Source: Burkholderia sp. TSV86
GTDB taxonomy: Bacteria > Pseudomonadota > Gammaproteobacteria > Burkholderiales > Burkholderiaceae
NCBI RefSeq assembly: GCF_001522865.1
Contig: NZ_LOWB01000109.1
Location: 62,001-126,000 of the forward strand
Direction: 5' to 3'
Length of the DNA stretch: 64,000 nt
Shown here: piece after piece, positions 8,755-17,521 of the stretch
Layout: the number at the start of each line of letters is the position of its first letter
Numbering within the stretch: position 1 is the stretch's first letter
The notes under the pieces: generated by a model
The model's database searches: none
What the model was told of the DNA's origin: nothing
Seen by the model: the letters and a program-made list of their open reading frames with translations, nothing else
Translations under genes and position numbers: made by a program

Positions 8755-8900
8755 ATGCATAAGAGAATTCTGTCGACGTGATCAACGTCATGCTCCATGA
8801 TACGACGCCCACTCGCTGCACCGCATCAGGAGTTTCCCTACGATTTTCTTGCGCCGTCCCGCGCTGCTTGCGCTTCGCTGTCCCGCCCTTTGCCGGGCCG

Positions 8901-9803
8901 TCAGTTGCGCACCGCAACACGCCGCGCCGGCACGATGCGCCATCCGAGATTCACGCCAGCCGCCGCGAGCAGGATCAACACGGCGCCGAATACCTGGCTC
9001 CACGCCAGCGTCTGCCCGAATGCGAACCGATCGACGACGATCGCGACAACCGGATAGACGAACGACAGCGCGCCGATGGTCGCGGTCGGCAGCTTCTGAA
9101 TCGCGCCGTACAGCAGCACGTACATCACACCCGTGTTGACGACGCCGAGCACGGCGAGATCGAACCATTGCATCGGCGTCGCGGGCAACGCGTCGAAGTG
9201 AGCAAACGGCGCGAGCATCAGCATGCCGACACCCGTCTGGAACAGTGCGAGCAAATGCGGCGGCGTGCCCTTCAGGCGCTTCGTGACGATCGACGACACC
9301 GCGTAGAGAAACGCCGCGCCGAGCGCGAGCGCAACGCCCTCCAGATACTGGCCGGGCAGCGCGAGCACCGCGGGCTCGACCCGCACGACGCACACCAGGC
9401 CCGCAAATGCGATCGCAAGCCACGCGATGATCGACGCGGTAAGACGCTCACGGAAGATCAGCGCGCCGAGCGCAACGAGCATGAACGGCTGCGTGTTGTA
9501 GACCGCCGTGGCCATCGAAATCGACGCGCGCGAATACGCGGCGAACAGCAGCACCCAGTTCGCGACGATCGTGACGCTGCTGAGCGCAGCGAGCGCGACC
9601 GTGCGCGCGCGAAACAGCTCGCGGCGCAACAGGCCAAGCGCCGCGCAAACGACCAGCATCGTCGCCCCACCGAACAAACAACGGAAAAACACGACGTTCA
9701 TCAGATGCTGCTGCGACGACACGACCAGCCAGCCGATCGTCCCGGACATCAGCATCGCGAGCACCATTTCGAGCGCACCGCGGCGCATTTCGTTCGAAGC
9801 CAT
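8901..9803 (-). CDS. EamA/DMT-family transporter
   Basis: A 300-residue integral membrane protein with about ten hydrophobic segments in two EamA repeats (each ~130 residues), the layout of drug/metabolite transporters such as RhaT, YdcZ-like and RarD proteins. Typical pieces are YNTQPFMLVALGALIFRE at the end of repeat 1 and LSFVYPVVAIVVDR at the end of repeat 2. It is divergent from an Lrp/AsnC regulator, a common pairing for amino-acid exporters, so amino-acid or metabolite export is inferred. It ends at a strong terminator. Confidence 0.88.
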   Translation of the reverse strand: MASNEMRRGALEMVLAMLMSGTIGWLVVSSQQHLMNVVFFRCLFGGATMLVVCAALGLLRRELFRARTVALAALSSVTIVANWVLLFAAYSRASISMATAVYNTQPFMLVALGALIFRERLTASIIAWLAIAFAGLVCVVRVEPAVLALPGQYLEGVALALGAAFLYAVSSIVTKRLKGTPPHLLALFQTGVGMLMLAPFAHFDALPATPMQWFDLAVLGVVNTGVMYVLLYGAIQKLPTATIGALSFVYPVVAIVVDRFAFGQTLAWSQVFGAVLILLAAAGVNLGWRIVPARRVAVRN

Positions 9804-9839
9804 TTGAATTCACCCAACGAAAAGTCTGGCTTCGATTTT

Positions 9840-9862
9840 AGAGACTTGCATCGCGTATCTCT
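9840..9862. promoter_or_regulatory. Possible Lrp operator between EamA and Lrp genes
   Basis: In the 110-bp divergent gap an interrupted inverted repeat AGAGA (9840-9844) / TCTCT (9858-9862) with a 13-base spacer lies in the AT-richest stretch. Divergent Lrp-type regulators often bind such sites. The match is short, so this is tentative. Confidence 0.3.
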
Positions 9863-9913
9863 ATCGCTAAACTGAGAAGAAAACGCCGCTCTGCCTTTGA
9901 AATGAAGGTCAAT

Positions 9914-10402
9914 ATGCAAAAACGCCTTTCATCGCCCGCGCATCCGTCGAGCCCGCTCGACGCGCTCGACCGCGAGTTGCTGCGCGCGCTCGCCGACGAT
10001 GCGCGCCAGAGCGTCAGCGAGCTTGCGCGGCGCATCGGGCTGTCCGCGCCGAGCACGACCGAGCGTCTGCGCCGGCTCGACGCGCAAGGGGTGATCACGC
10101 GCTTCACGGTCGAGCTCGATCCGCGCGCGCTCGGCTACACGCTGCAAGCGATCGTGCGCGTGAAACCGCTGCCTGGCCAGCTTCATCTGGTGGAGGAATT
10201 GCTGCGCCGCATTCCCGAGTTCGTCGAATGCGACAAGGTCACGGGCGACGACTGCTTCGTCTGCCGGCTCTATCTGCGCTCGATCGAGCAGCTCGACGAA
10301 ATACTCGCGAAGGTGACCGAGCGGGCGGAAACGAGCACGGCGATCGTCAAGTCGACGCCCGTTGCGCGGCGTCTGCCGCCGCTCTCGACCGACGGAGATT
10401 GA
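9914..10402 (+). CDS. Lrp/AsnC-family transcriptional regulator
   Basis: From ATG 9914 this is 162 residues. An N-terminal winged HTH (ALDRELLRALADDARQSVSEL, then LARRIGLSAPSTTERLRRL) is followed by an Lrp effector (RAM/AsnC_trans_reg) domain with the strand VKPLPGQLHLVEELLRRIPE and TGDDCFVCRLYL. AAGG upstream favours 9914 over the in-frame ATG at 9902. It is divergent from the EamA transporter and probably controls it in response to an amino acid; the ligand is unknown. Confidence 0.9.
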   Translation: MQKRLSSPAHPSSPLDALDRELLRALADDARQSVSELARRIGLSAPSTTERLRRLDAQGVITRFTVELDPRALGYTLQAIVRVKPLPGQLHLVEELLRRIPEFVECDKVTGDDCFVCRLYLRSIEQLDEILAKVTERAETSTAIVKSTPVARRLPPLSTDGD

Positions 10403-10418
10403 CGCTTGCCGCGCCCCG

Positions 10419-11312
10419 TCACTCGGGCTCGCTTGCCTCGAAGAACGCCAGCGCCTCGTCGATCAACGCGACGGGCGCTTCTTCCGGAATGTAGTGGCCG
10501 CACGCGATCGCGCGGCCGCTCACGTCACGCGCCACACGCCGCCATTCGTCGAGCGGGTCGAACAAACGTCCGACTACGCCTTCCTCGCCCCACAACACGC
10601 GCAGCGGACATGCGAGCTTGTTGCCGCGCTCGAGATCCGCGCGGTCGTGCTCGAGATCGATCGTCGCTGACGCCCGGTAGTCCTCGCACATCGCATGCAC
10701 CGCGCCCGGCTGGCGCAACGCCTCGCGATACGCCTGCAGCGCCTGCGGCGAGAACGGCGCGAGCCCGGCCGAGCGATGCGCCATCACCGCGTCGATATAC
10801 GCATCGGTATGACCGCCGATCAACGTCTCGGGCAACGGCTCGGGTTGTATCAGGAAGAACCAGTGAAAATAAGCGCTCGCAAACGCACGATCGGTGCGCT
10901 CGTACATCGCCAGCGTCGGCGCGATGTCGAGCAGCAGCATGCGCTCGACCGCGTCGCGATGATCGAGCGCCATCCGGTGCGCGACGCGCGCGCCGCGATC
11001 ATGCGCGCACACATAGAAGCGTGGAAAGCCGAAGTGACGCATCACGGCCACCTGATCGGCCGCCATCGTGCGCTTCGAGTAACACGCATGCCGCGCATCG
11101 CCCGCCGGTTTGCTCGAGGCGCCGTAGCCGCGCAGATCGGTAGCGATTACGGTGAAGTGCCTGGCGAGCGTCACGGCGACACGATGCCAGATCAAATGTG
11201 TCTGCGGATGCCCGTGAAGCAGCAAAAGGGGCGGCCCAGTGCCTCCTGTGACGCCGAAAATATCGACATCTTGCACCGTCACGCGAAACGGTGCGAACGC
11301 CTCAAACGACAT
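10419..11312 (-). CDS. Haloacetate-dehalogenase-like alpha/beta hydrolase
   Basis: The 297-residue protein closely follows fluoroacetate dehalogenases. The nucleophile and carboxylate-binding arginines appear as HDRGAR, with Asp at 105 and Arg at 106 and 109. LLLLHGHPQTHLIWH forms the oxyanion region. HWFFLIQPEPLPETLIG matches the halide-pocket His/Trp region, and the C-terminal GHYIPEEAP holds the catalytic His. Asp in place of Ser as nucleophile separates it from ordinary esterases and is shared by epoxide hydrolases. True dehalogenase activity is inferred from the pocket residues. No partner gene is adjacent. Confidence 0.82.
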   Translation of the reverse strand: MSFEAFAPFRVTVQDVDIFGVTGGTGPPLLLLHGHPQTHLIWHRVAVTLARHFTVIATDLRGYGASSKPAGDARHACYSKRTMAADQVAVMRHFGFPRFYVCAHDRGARVAHRMALDHRDAVERMLLLDIAPTLAMYERTDRAFASAYFHWFFLIQPEPLPETLIGGHTDAYIDAVMAHRSAGLAPFSPQALQAYREALRQPGAVHAMCEDYRASATIDLEHDRADLERGNKLACPLRVLWGEEGVVGRLFDPLDEWRRVARDVSGRAIACGHYIPEEAPVALIDEALAFFEASEPE

Positions 11313-11692
11313 GGTTTTGTTCTCTAGAATCGTTGTGCTTGATATTGTAGAAGTGCGGTTGTCGCGCATCGCGCGCGCCGGTGCGCAAAACATAGAAACT
11401 GAGCACTCATTCGACAGGGCCCCGGCGTCAGCGCATTTTGTTAAGCATGCCTATAATGGCACGACCGTTCGTGTTAATTCGCCGCAAACGGCATATCCGG
11501 CCGGACCGCGTTCGATCCGCCTGATCTTGCCGGAATGCCCGTGCGTCACGACGATACGATGCGCTTTGCCATCGCACGCGCAACAACAACCGCCGCGGGC
11601 CGGAGGTGAGTGCCGAAGCGCTACCTTCGGCTCGCGGCATGGAGCCGGAGTCAGCGCTAAAGCGCTCACTCTGGTCGACACCGGAGACATAT
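11313..11692. other. 380-bp divergent intergenic region with promoter-like site and structured leader
   Basis: This gap separates the dehalogenase-like gene from the nitronate-monooxygenase-like gene. A good -10 element TATAAT with upstream TG lies near 11453-11458 on the plus strand; no strong -35 is evident. The last ~90 bases fold into alternative hairpins (separate entry). The rest holds no convincing ORF. Confidence 0.5.
11606..11690 (+). promoter_or_regulatory. Candidate cis-regulatory RNA leader with Shine-Dalgarno sequestration
   Basis: Three stem-loops can be drawn. P1 pairs GCCGAAG (11612-11618) with CTTCGGC (11625-11631). P2 pairs CCGGAGT (11645-11651) with ACTCTGG (11668-11674) and stacks on AGCGC-TAAA-GCGCT inside. 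P3 pairs CTCTGGT (11669-11675) with ACCGGAG (11680-11686) around a CGAC loop and buries the GGAGA ribosome-binding site. P2 and P3 share 11669-11674, so they exclude each other. GAGTG (11608-11612) can also pair with CACTC (11667-11671). This is the logic of a translational riboswitch or attenuator. I cannot name a known family. Confidence 0.5.
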
Positions 11693-12652
11693 ATGGCCCT
11701 GCCTGCCGTTCTGCAACAACTCGCGCTGCCCGTGATCGCTTCGCCAATGTTCATCGTCAGCTATCCTGAACTCGTGCTAGCACAATGCAAGGCGGGTATC
11801 GTTGGCTCGTTTCCCGCCCTCAACGCCCGGCCCGCCGAATTGCTCGACGAATGGCTCACGCAATTGCAAGCGCAGCTCGCCGAGCACAAGGCCGCGCACC
11901 CCGACGCAGTAATCGGGCCGATCGCCGTCAACCAGATCGTCCATCAGTCGAACGCGCGGCTCGAGCATGACATCCGCGTCTGCGTCGATCACAAAGTGCC
12001 GATCTTCATCACCAGCCTGCGCGCGCCCGCACGCGAAATCGTCGACGCCGTGCACAGCTACGGCGGCATCGTGCTGCACGACGTCATCAATCTGCGGCAC
12101 GCCCAAAAGGCGCTCGAAGCGGGAGTCGACGGTCTCATCCTCGTCGCGGCAGGCGCGGGCGGCCATGCGGGCACGACGTCGCCGTTCGCGCTCGTCGGCG
12201 AAGTGCGCAAGATCTTCGACGGCCCGATCGTGCTATCCGGCTCGATCGCCAACGGCGGCTCGATCCTCGCCGCGCAGGCAATGGGCGCCGATCTCGCGTA
12301 CATAGGCACGCGCTTCATCGCGACGCAGGAAGCGCACGCGGTGGACGACTACAAGCGCGCGATCATCAATGCGAAATCCGCCGACATCATCTACACGAAT
12401 CTCTTCACCGGCGTGCACGGCAACTACATTCGCGAGAGCATCGTGAGCGCGGGCCTCGATCCGGAAGCACTGCCAGTCGCCGATAAATCGAAGATGAATT
12501 TCGGCAACGACAAGTCGAAGGCCTGGAAAGACATCTGGGGTGCGGGGCAAGGCGTCGGCCTGATGGACGACGTGCCGAGCGTCGCGGAACTGGTCGGGCG
12601 CCTGAAGCGCGAGTACGACGACGCGAAAGCCCGCCTGGGAATTCGCGCTTAA
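11693..12652 (+). CDS. Nitronate monooxygenase-like flavin enzyme
   Basis: A 319-residue FMN-dependent TIM-barrel protein of the nitronate monooxygenase (2-nitropropane dioxygenase) family, which detoxifies propionate-3-nitronate and similar nitronates. Conserved blocks are LPVIASPMFIVSYPELVLAQ at the N-terminus, VDGLILVAAGAGGHAG with the catalytic-site His region, VLSGSIANGGSILAAQAMGAD for phosphate binding, and GTRFIATQEA. The start at 11693 follows CCGGAGACATAT. It is preceded by a structured leader that can hide this ribosome-binding site. Some members are annotated as enoyl-ACP reductases; the motif set fits the nitronate group better. Confidence 0.87.
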   Translation: MALPAVLQQLALPVIASPMFIVSYPELVLAQCKAGIVGSFPALNARPAELLDEWLTQLQAQLAEHKAAHPDAVIGPIAVNQIVHQSNARLEHDIRVCVDHKVPIFITSLRAPAREIVDAVHSYGGIVLHDVINLRHAQKALEAGVDGLILVAAGAGGHAGTTSPFALVGEVRKIFDGPIVLSGSIANGGSILAAQAMGADLAYIGTRFIATQEAHAVDDYKRAIINAKSADIIYTNLFTGVHGNYIRESIVSAGLDPEALPVADKSKMNFGNDKSKAWKDIWGAGQGVGLMDDVPSVAELVGRLKREYDDAKARLGIRA

Positions 12653-12830
12653 CGGGCTGATGGAAGATTCATGGCCGCGCCATACGGCGCGCCGCGACAG
12701 CAGCCGCGCAGCGTGGCGCGCGAACGGCGTCGCGCGGCAGGCGCGGTCCACGCGGCCCGCTCGCCGCTGCGAAGCTCACGCCTAAACATCCGCCACGCTG
12801 AACCGGCGAGCCGCGCCGGTAACCACGCCG

Positions 12831-13793
12831 TCAACCGAGCCGCTTCATCCGCGGCATCGAATACTGCCGTAGCCGCTCGTCGATCGACGGACACAGCGAT
12901 TGCCCAGAGAAGCGGTCGGCGACGAAGTCGACGAACGTGCGCACCTTCGCCGACACGTGCCGCCGGCTCGCGTATACCGCGTAGATCGGCAACTCCCGCG
13001 GCGGCAGCACGTCGAGCAGCAGCGGCACAAGACGCCCGGCCTCGATATCCTCGCCGACCACTTCGGTGCCGAGCAGCGCAATGCCCGCGCCACCCAGCAC
13101 CGCGACGCGCAATCCTTCGAGGTGATTGACGATCATGTTGCCCGACAGCGGCGCACGCGAAGCTGTGGCGACGTCGGCCAGCGCGGCGTCGAACAACGTG
13201 TCGTTCGACTCGCGGCGGATGTAGTTGTGATGCTGGAGATCGGCAACCGTCGTCGGCGTGCCGCGCTTTTCGAGATATTCGGGCGACGCGACGAGCACGA
13301 TGTGCGCAGTGGCGATCTGCCGCGCGACGAGCGACGACGACTTCATGCCCGTGGCCGCCGCGCGAACCGCGACGTCATACCCTTCGTCGATCAACTCGAC
13401 GACCCGGTCGGACAACGTAATCTCAACCGTCACATCAGGGTAGCGCTCGGCATACGACGACGCAGCGTCCATCACGTACCGCAACCCGAATGCCGATAGC
13501 GACGTCAGGCGCAGACGCCCTTGCGGCACGACGCTCGACGCGCCGACTGCCTGACCGGCTTCGTCGAGTTCGGTCAGCGCCTGTACCAGCCGTTCGTAAT
13601 ATTCGCGCCCCGCCTCCGTCGGCGCGACGCGGCGCGTCGTGCGATGCAAGAGCCGTGCCCCGAGCTGGTGCTCGAGATGCATCACGTGCTTGCTCGCCAT
13701 CGCAGCCGACATCTCCATGCGTTCCGCCGCGCCGACGAAGCTGCCGACTTCGACGACGTACCGGAACACATTCATGCTGACGAGGGTGTCCAT
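12831..13793 (-). CDS. LysR-family transcriptional regulator
   Basis: A 320-residue LysR regulator of the CrgA-like group. The N-terminal HTH is MDTLVSMNVFRYVVEVGSF then AAERMEMSAAMASKHVMHLE, and RTTRRVAPTEAGREYYE follows; a substrate-binding domain makes up the rest. The ATG at 13793 gives the standard LysR length; an earlier in-frame ATG at 13835 would add 14 residues. No gene is divergently adjacent, so the target is unclear. Confidence 0.88.
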   Translation of the reverse strand: MDTLVSMNVFRYVVEVGSFVGAAERMEMSAAMASKHVMHLEHQLGARLLHRTTRRVAPTEAGREYYERLVQALTELDEAGQAVGASSVVPQGRLRLTSLSAFGLRYVMDAASSYAERYPDVTVEITLSDRVVELIDEGYDVAVRAAATGMKSSSLVARQIATAHIVLVASPEYLEKRGTPTTVADLQHHNYIRRESNDTLFDAALADVATASRAPLSGNMIVNHLEGLRVAVLGGAGIALLGTEVVGEDIEAGRLVPLLLDVLPPRELPIYAVYASRRHVSAKVRTFVDFVADRFSGQSLCPSIDERLRQYSMPRMKRLG

Positions 13794-14151
13794 CGAAATA
13801 GTGCTCGCAACTGTTAAAAATTTGTCTAGTCGCAAGCAACTGTAACAAAGCTAATGGGCCCGAAACGTCAAGAAAGGAAAAATGACAGCGAGTAATGTAA
13901 CGCCGCTAACTTATCTCAAGGGATCGGCCGGATAGTGCGCGTCCTAGCCCGCTTTTTCGTCGTGATTCGAGGCGTTTGCGCAGCCGGCGCGGCCGGCTGA
14001 CGGGCCACAACCGGAGCAAAAGCTCATACCGAATGCAGCCCCGCCGCCACGCCGGACCAGCCGCTATCCATATTCATATCGCAGCTATCCATATTCATAT
14101 CGCAGCTATCCATATACGCGGCGCACGGATTGCCTGCGCCAAGAGCCTCCG
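13794..14151. other. Intergenic region with 21-bp tandem repeat
   Basis: The stretch lies between the LysR start and the porin stop. It is AT-richer near 13800-13900, where the LysR promoter should lie, and contains the tandem repeat at 14063-14115. No coding sequence is convincing. Confidence 0.5.
14063..14115. repeat. 21-bp tandem repeat, 2.5 copies
   Basis: The unit GCTATCCATATTCATATCGCA is present exactly at 14063-14083 and 14084-14104, then half a copy at 14105-14115. It lies just downstream of the porin stop and is AT-rich against its surroundings. Copy number may vary between strains. Confidence 0.85.
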
Positions 14152-15228
14152 TCAGAATTTCGCCCGAATTCCCGCGCCGAACGTATCGCCGCTGCCCATG
14201 CCCGAAAAACGGTCGTTCATGTACGCGGTATACAAATCCGTGCGCTTGGACAGTGGATAGTCGTAGCCGACAGCCCAAGTGCGGTGGGTCTGCTCGAGAC
14301 CGCCCGATCCGTGCGAGTACGCATACGATGCAAGCGCTCTGCCCGCCCCAAGCGGCACCGCCACGCCGCCTTGCACGGTATTCACGTGCCAGCTTCCGGT
14401 GTCCTGCTCGTTGTGCGTATACATATATTGCCCGTAGAGCTTGACGAGTTTGAAGTCGTAGGACAGGCCGACTTGCGCGACGCCCTGGCTCTTCATCCTC
14501 GACACGAGCGCGCCGAGATCGCCCGGATCGTTATTGAAGTTCACGTACTGATAAACCGCCGTCGCGGCAAACGGGCCGTTTGCATAATTCAGTTGTCCGC
14601 TCCATTTTTTCGAGCGGTTTTCCCCCGCCGAATTGCCGAACGCATACATTACCCCCCCGCTTAATCCTCCAAACGACGGGCTCGTATAACCGACCGCGTT
14701 ATTCCAGCCCGAATCGCCGACGACGCCCTGATCGGTCGTATACGTCGGGAACGTGCCAAGGCCGAGGAACACGTGGTAGACCATCGGCGAGAACACGTAT
14801 GAATCGATGAACGGGTTGAAGAGGATCGTCGAGACGAACAGATGGGTCGTCAGACGCCCGGCCGTCACCGTGCCATACGGCGTCGCGAGCCCGACATACG
14901 CGTTGCGCCCGAAAAACGTATCGCCGTCGAAGCGGCCGTAGCGGCCGGTCTGCGCACGGAAAAAATCCTCCAGCGTGAAGATTGCCTGATAACCGCCGCC
15001 GAGATCCTCGGTGCCGCGAATCCCCCAGTAAGACGTCGACATCCCGCCGCCCTGCACGCCCCACGCCCGCTGGCCGCCGGGAAATTTCTGCGCGCCGATC
15101 CACTCGTCGACCTGGCCGTACAGTTGAACGCTCGACTGCGCCCGGGCAAGCGTTGCGCCCCCGGCGAGCGCCACGGCGGCGGCGCACATACAAGTGGTTT
15201 TCAACGCACGGCTGGCGGTTGATTTCAT
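14152..15228 (-). CDS. OmpC-type outer-membrane porin
   Basis: A 358-residue Gram-negative porin. The signal peptide (MKSTASRALKTTCMCAAAV to ARA) ends before QSSVQLYGQVDEWIG, the standard first strand of Burkholderia porins. Further family blocks are WGIRGTEDLGGGYQAIFTLE, FFGRNAYVGL and the C-terminal strand ending in Phe (GAGIRAKF), needed for BAM insertion. GGAGATCTT precedes the ATG at 15228. It forms a trimeric beta-barrel for small solutes; selectivity is unknown. Two more porins are in the window (49185 and 41067). Confidence 0.92.
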   Translation of the reverse strand: MKSTASRALKTTCMCAAAVALAGGATLARAQSSVQLYGQVDEWIGAQKFPGGQRAWGVQGGGMSTSYWGIRGTEDLGGGYQAIFTLEDFFRAQTGRYGRFDGDTFFGRNAYVGLATPYGTVTAGRLTTHLFVSTILFNPFIDSYVFSPMVYHVFLGLGTFPTYTTDQGVVGDSGWNNAVGYTSPSFGGLSGGVMYAFGNSAGENRSKKWSGQLNYANGPFAATAVYQYVNFNNDPGDLGALVSRMKSQGVAQVGLSYDFKLVKLYGQYMYTHNEQDTGSWHVNTVQGGVAVPLGAGRALASYAYSHGSGGLEQTHRTWAVGYDYPLSKRTDLYTAYMNDRFSGMGSGDTFGAGIRAKF

Positions 15229-15590
15229 AAGATCTCCAAATTGTCTATCTGTCGGTCTTGACGAACGGTCTTGGGAAATGAAGCGGCGCGCACGAGCGCG
15301 GCGGCGGAATGCGGGCGCTCGAACGCAGTCCATCTTCCAATGGCCATTTTTACGGTCAAAAAAGAAGAGACTTATTGCGGATATACCGTCTGCATTAATT
15401 TCCCGGCGATTTGTCGGGCGTCCGCGGCCAAAGGCCGGCTCCCGGCGCAATGCATCGCACCTGGCCGAGCGCGTTGCCCGCGATGAGGCGCGAAAGATAG
15501 CGTAATCAATGAGATGCGCGGCGGGATTTCGCGCGAGTGTGGCGAATTTGCATCAGCACACGGCGCGTGCCGCCGCATTAGACGAATGTG
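15229..15590. other. Upstream region of the porin gene, no gene seen
   Basis: About 360 bp between the porin start and the stop of the next leftward gene. An AT-rich patch around 15350-15400 could hold the porin promoter on the minus strand. No convincing ORF or repeat is seen. Confidence 0.4.
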
Positions 15591-16094
15591 TCAGTTGCGG
15601 GAAAAAGGCGCGAGAAACGGTTCGCGCGCCGCACCGTTCTGCCCGCGCGGCGCGGGCGCGGTGCGCCCGCCGCGTTCCTCGTTGTAGCGCGCGACATCGG
15701 CACGAATCGAGCCCGCGCGCATTGGCAGGTTGACCGAGCCGGGCGCATGCGGCACCTGCCGCGCATCGGCACTGATCGGCCGGTACGGGCTTTGCGCCGC
15801 GTAGCGCCCGTAGGACGGCGTCGGGCGCAAGCCCCAGCGGGGGCCGTAGCCGCTGACGCCGATCCTGGTATCCCGGCCATGCGGCGGTGCCGCTTGCAGA
15901 TAGCCGGCACCGCCGCGCCAGCCGCCGCCGTTATCTTCCGCGGCATACGCTGACGGCGCGCCGCCGCGCGGGCCGCCGCCGAATCCGGGCCTGCCGCTGT
16001 GCGGCGGCTGCGCGAAGACGAGCGATGCCGCGAGCACGCCGAACGCGCTCACCGCCCATTGCCCGATCATCCGTTTTACCCGTTCCGTCTTCAT
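15591..16094 (-). CDS. Gly/Pro/Arg-rich exported protein of unknown function
   Basis: This 167-residue protein begins with a basic and hydrophobic signal sequence (MKTERVKRMIGQWAVSAFG to SLVFA). The remainder is low-complexity, with many Gly, Pro, Arg and Tyr (GRPGFGGGPRGG, YGPRWGLRPTPSYGRY). A GTG one codon earlier is an alternative start. No domain is recognised. Codon bias is like that of the neighbours. A periplasmic or surface role is inferred from the signal peptide only. Confidence 0.55.
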   Translation of the reverse strand: MKTERVKRMIGQWAVSAFGVLAASLVFAQPPHSGRPGFGGGPRGGAPSAYAAEDNGGGWRGGAGYLQAAPPHGRDTRIGVSGYGPRWGLRPTPSYGRYAAQSPYRPISADARQVPHAPGSVNLPMRAGSIRADVARYNEERGGRTAPAPRGQNGAAREPFLAPFSRN

Positions 16095-16477
16095 CACTGG
16101 CCCACTACATGCCTTGTCTATTCAAGTTCGCGCGACACATACATCGCCCAAGACTTTCAACGGTAATTTATGGGCGCCGTGAAAGCGTGTCGAGCCAAAA
16201 AGTGTTAGACCTCAGGCATCGGTGTAACACCATGTTACTGCTAGGTTTTTCACCTATTCCACCCGTTTTGTCAGACTGATTTTTAACATTTCGATAACCG
16301 AACAAAAACCATCGAATGGGCAATGGGTGGTCCGTTGAAATGCGTTCGAATCATTAATCGATTCTCTGAATGAATTTGCCTATTCAATAGGCAGCCGTGA
16401 CAATAGCCGGACCAACAACGGCCGGCGTTCGCGTTGAGCGCCCGTGCCGTTCGCCCTGCATTCAATCGAGATCCGAA
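16095..16477. other. AT-rich divergent intergenic region
   Basis: About 380 bp between the exported Gly-rich protein and the divergent SBF-like transporter. It is clearly AT-richer than the rest of the window (16130-16400) and contains small inverted repeats such as GGTGT-A-ACACC near 16211. It should hold both divergent promoters, but no site matches a consensus well enough to call. No ORF is convincing. Confidence 0.4.
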
Positions 16478-17521
16478 ATGGCGCGTTCACGATTCATCCC
16501 CGACAATTTCACCCTCGCGCTCGTCGGCACCGTCGTGCTCGCGAGCGCGCTGCCCTGCCGCGGCGCCGCCGCGCACGCGTTCAACTGGGCCACCGACATC
16601 GCGGTCGGGCTGCTGTTCTTCCTGCACGGCGCGAAGCTCTCGCGCGAGGCAATCATCGCCGGTGCGACGCATTGGCGGCTGCACTTAGTCGTGCTCGTCA
16701 GCACGTTCGCGCTGTTTCCGCTCGTCGGCCTCGCGCTCAAGCCCGTGCTCACGCCGCTCATCACGCCCGCGCTTTATGCGGGCGTGCTGTTCCTCTGCAC
16801 GCTGCCGTCGACCGTGCAATCGTCGATCGCGTTCACGTCGATCGCGAAGGGCAACGTGCCGGCGGCGGTCTGCTCGGCATCCGCGTCGAGCCTCATCGGC
16901 ATTTTCGTCACGCCCGCGCTTGTCGGCCTGTTGATCACGTCGCAAGGAACTGGCGCGGCTACGTCGCCGTGGAGCACGATCGGCGCGATCGTCATGCAGT
17001 TGCTCGTGCCGTTCATCGCCGGTCAGTTACTGCGGCCCGTGATCGGCGGCTGGATCGAGCGCAATCGCGGCGTGCTGCGCTTCGTCGATCAGGGCTCGAT
17101 CCTGCTCGTGGTCTACGTCGCGTTCAGCGAAGCGGTCAATCAAGGGCTCTGGCATCAGATTCCGCCCGCCGCGCTCGGCGGGCTCGTCGTCGTCAACGTC
17201 GTGCTGCTCGCGATCGCGCTCGGCATCACCGCGTTCACGAGCAAGCGGCTCGGCTTCAATCGCGCGGACCAGATCACGATCATCTTTTGCGGCTCGAAAA
17301 AGAGCCTCGCGGCCGGCGTGCCGATGGCGAAGGTGATCTTCGCGGCGCATGCGGTCGGCGCGGTCGTGTTGCCGCTGATGCTGTTCCATCAGATCCAGTT
17401 GATGACCTGCGCGGCGCTCGCGCAGCGCTGGGGCGCCCGCGACACGAGCCGCGAGCGGCAAACCGCCGCGCGCGACGATGCAATGGGCGCAGCGAAGGCG
17501 GGCATCGCCGCGAAGCGTTGA
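16478..17521 (+). CDS. SBF-like (bile acid:sodium symporter family) transporter
   Basis: A 347-residue inner-membrane protein with about nine or ten hydrophobic helices, of the SBF-like/YfeH group. Recognisable parts are DNFTLALVGTVVLASALP at the first helix, LFFLHGAKLSREAII, LCTLPSTVQSSIAFTSIAKGN with the discontinuous-helix region, and IIFCGSKKSLAAGVPMA. These proteins import or export organic anions with sodium. The substrate is unknown. ATG 16478 gives a first helix at the right distance; the longer in-frame start adds a non-hydrophobic tail. Confidence 0.85.
   Translation: MARSRFIPDNFTLALVGTVVLASALPCRGAAAHAFNWATDIAVGLLFFLHGAKLSREAIIAGATHWRLHLVVLVSTFALFPLVGLALKPVLTPLITPALYAGVLFLCTLPSTVQSSIAFTSIAKGNVPAAVCSASASSLIGIFVTPALVGLLITSQGTGAATSPWSTIGAIVMQLLVPFIAGQLLRPVIGGWIERNRGVLRFVDQGSILLVVYVAFSEAVNQGLWHQIPPAALGGLVVVNVVLLAIALGITAFTSKRLGFNRADQITIIFCGSKKSLAAGVPMAKVIFAAHAVGAVVLPLMLFHQIQLMTCAALAQRWGARDTSRERQTAARDDAMGAAKAGIAAKR

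Noticed and set aside
11606..11690. Glycine- or SAH-type riboswitch
   Set aside because: Fragments such as GCCGAAG and GCGCTCAC resemble pieces of those motifs, but the full conserved cores and the expected neighbouring genes are missing.
14063..14115. CRISPR-like array
   Set aside because: The 21-bp units are directly adjacent with no spacers and there are no cas genes.
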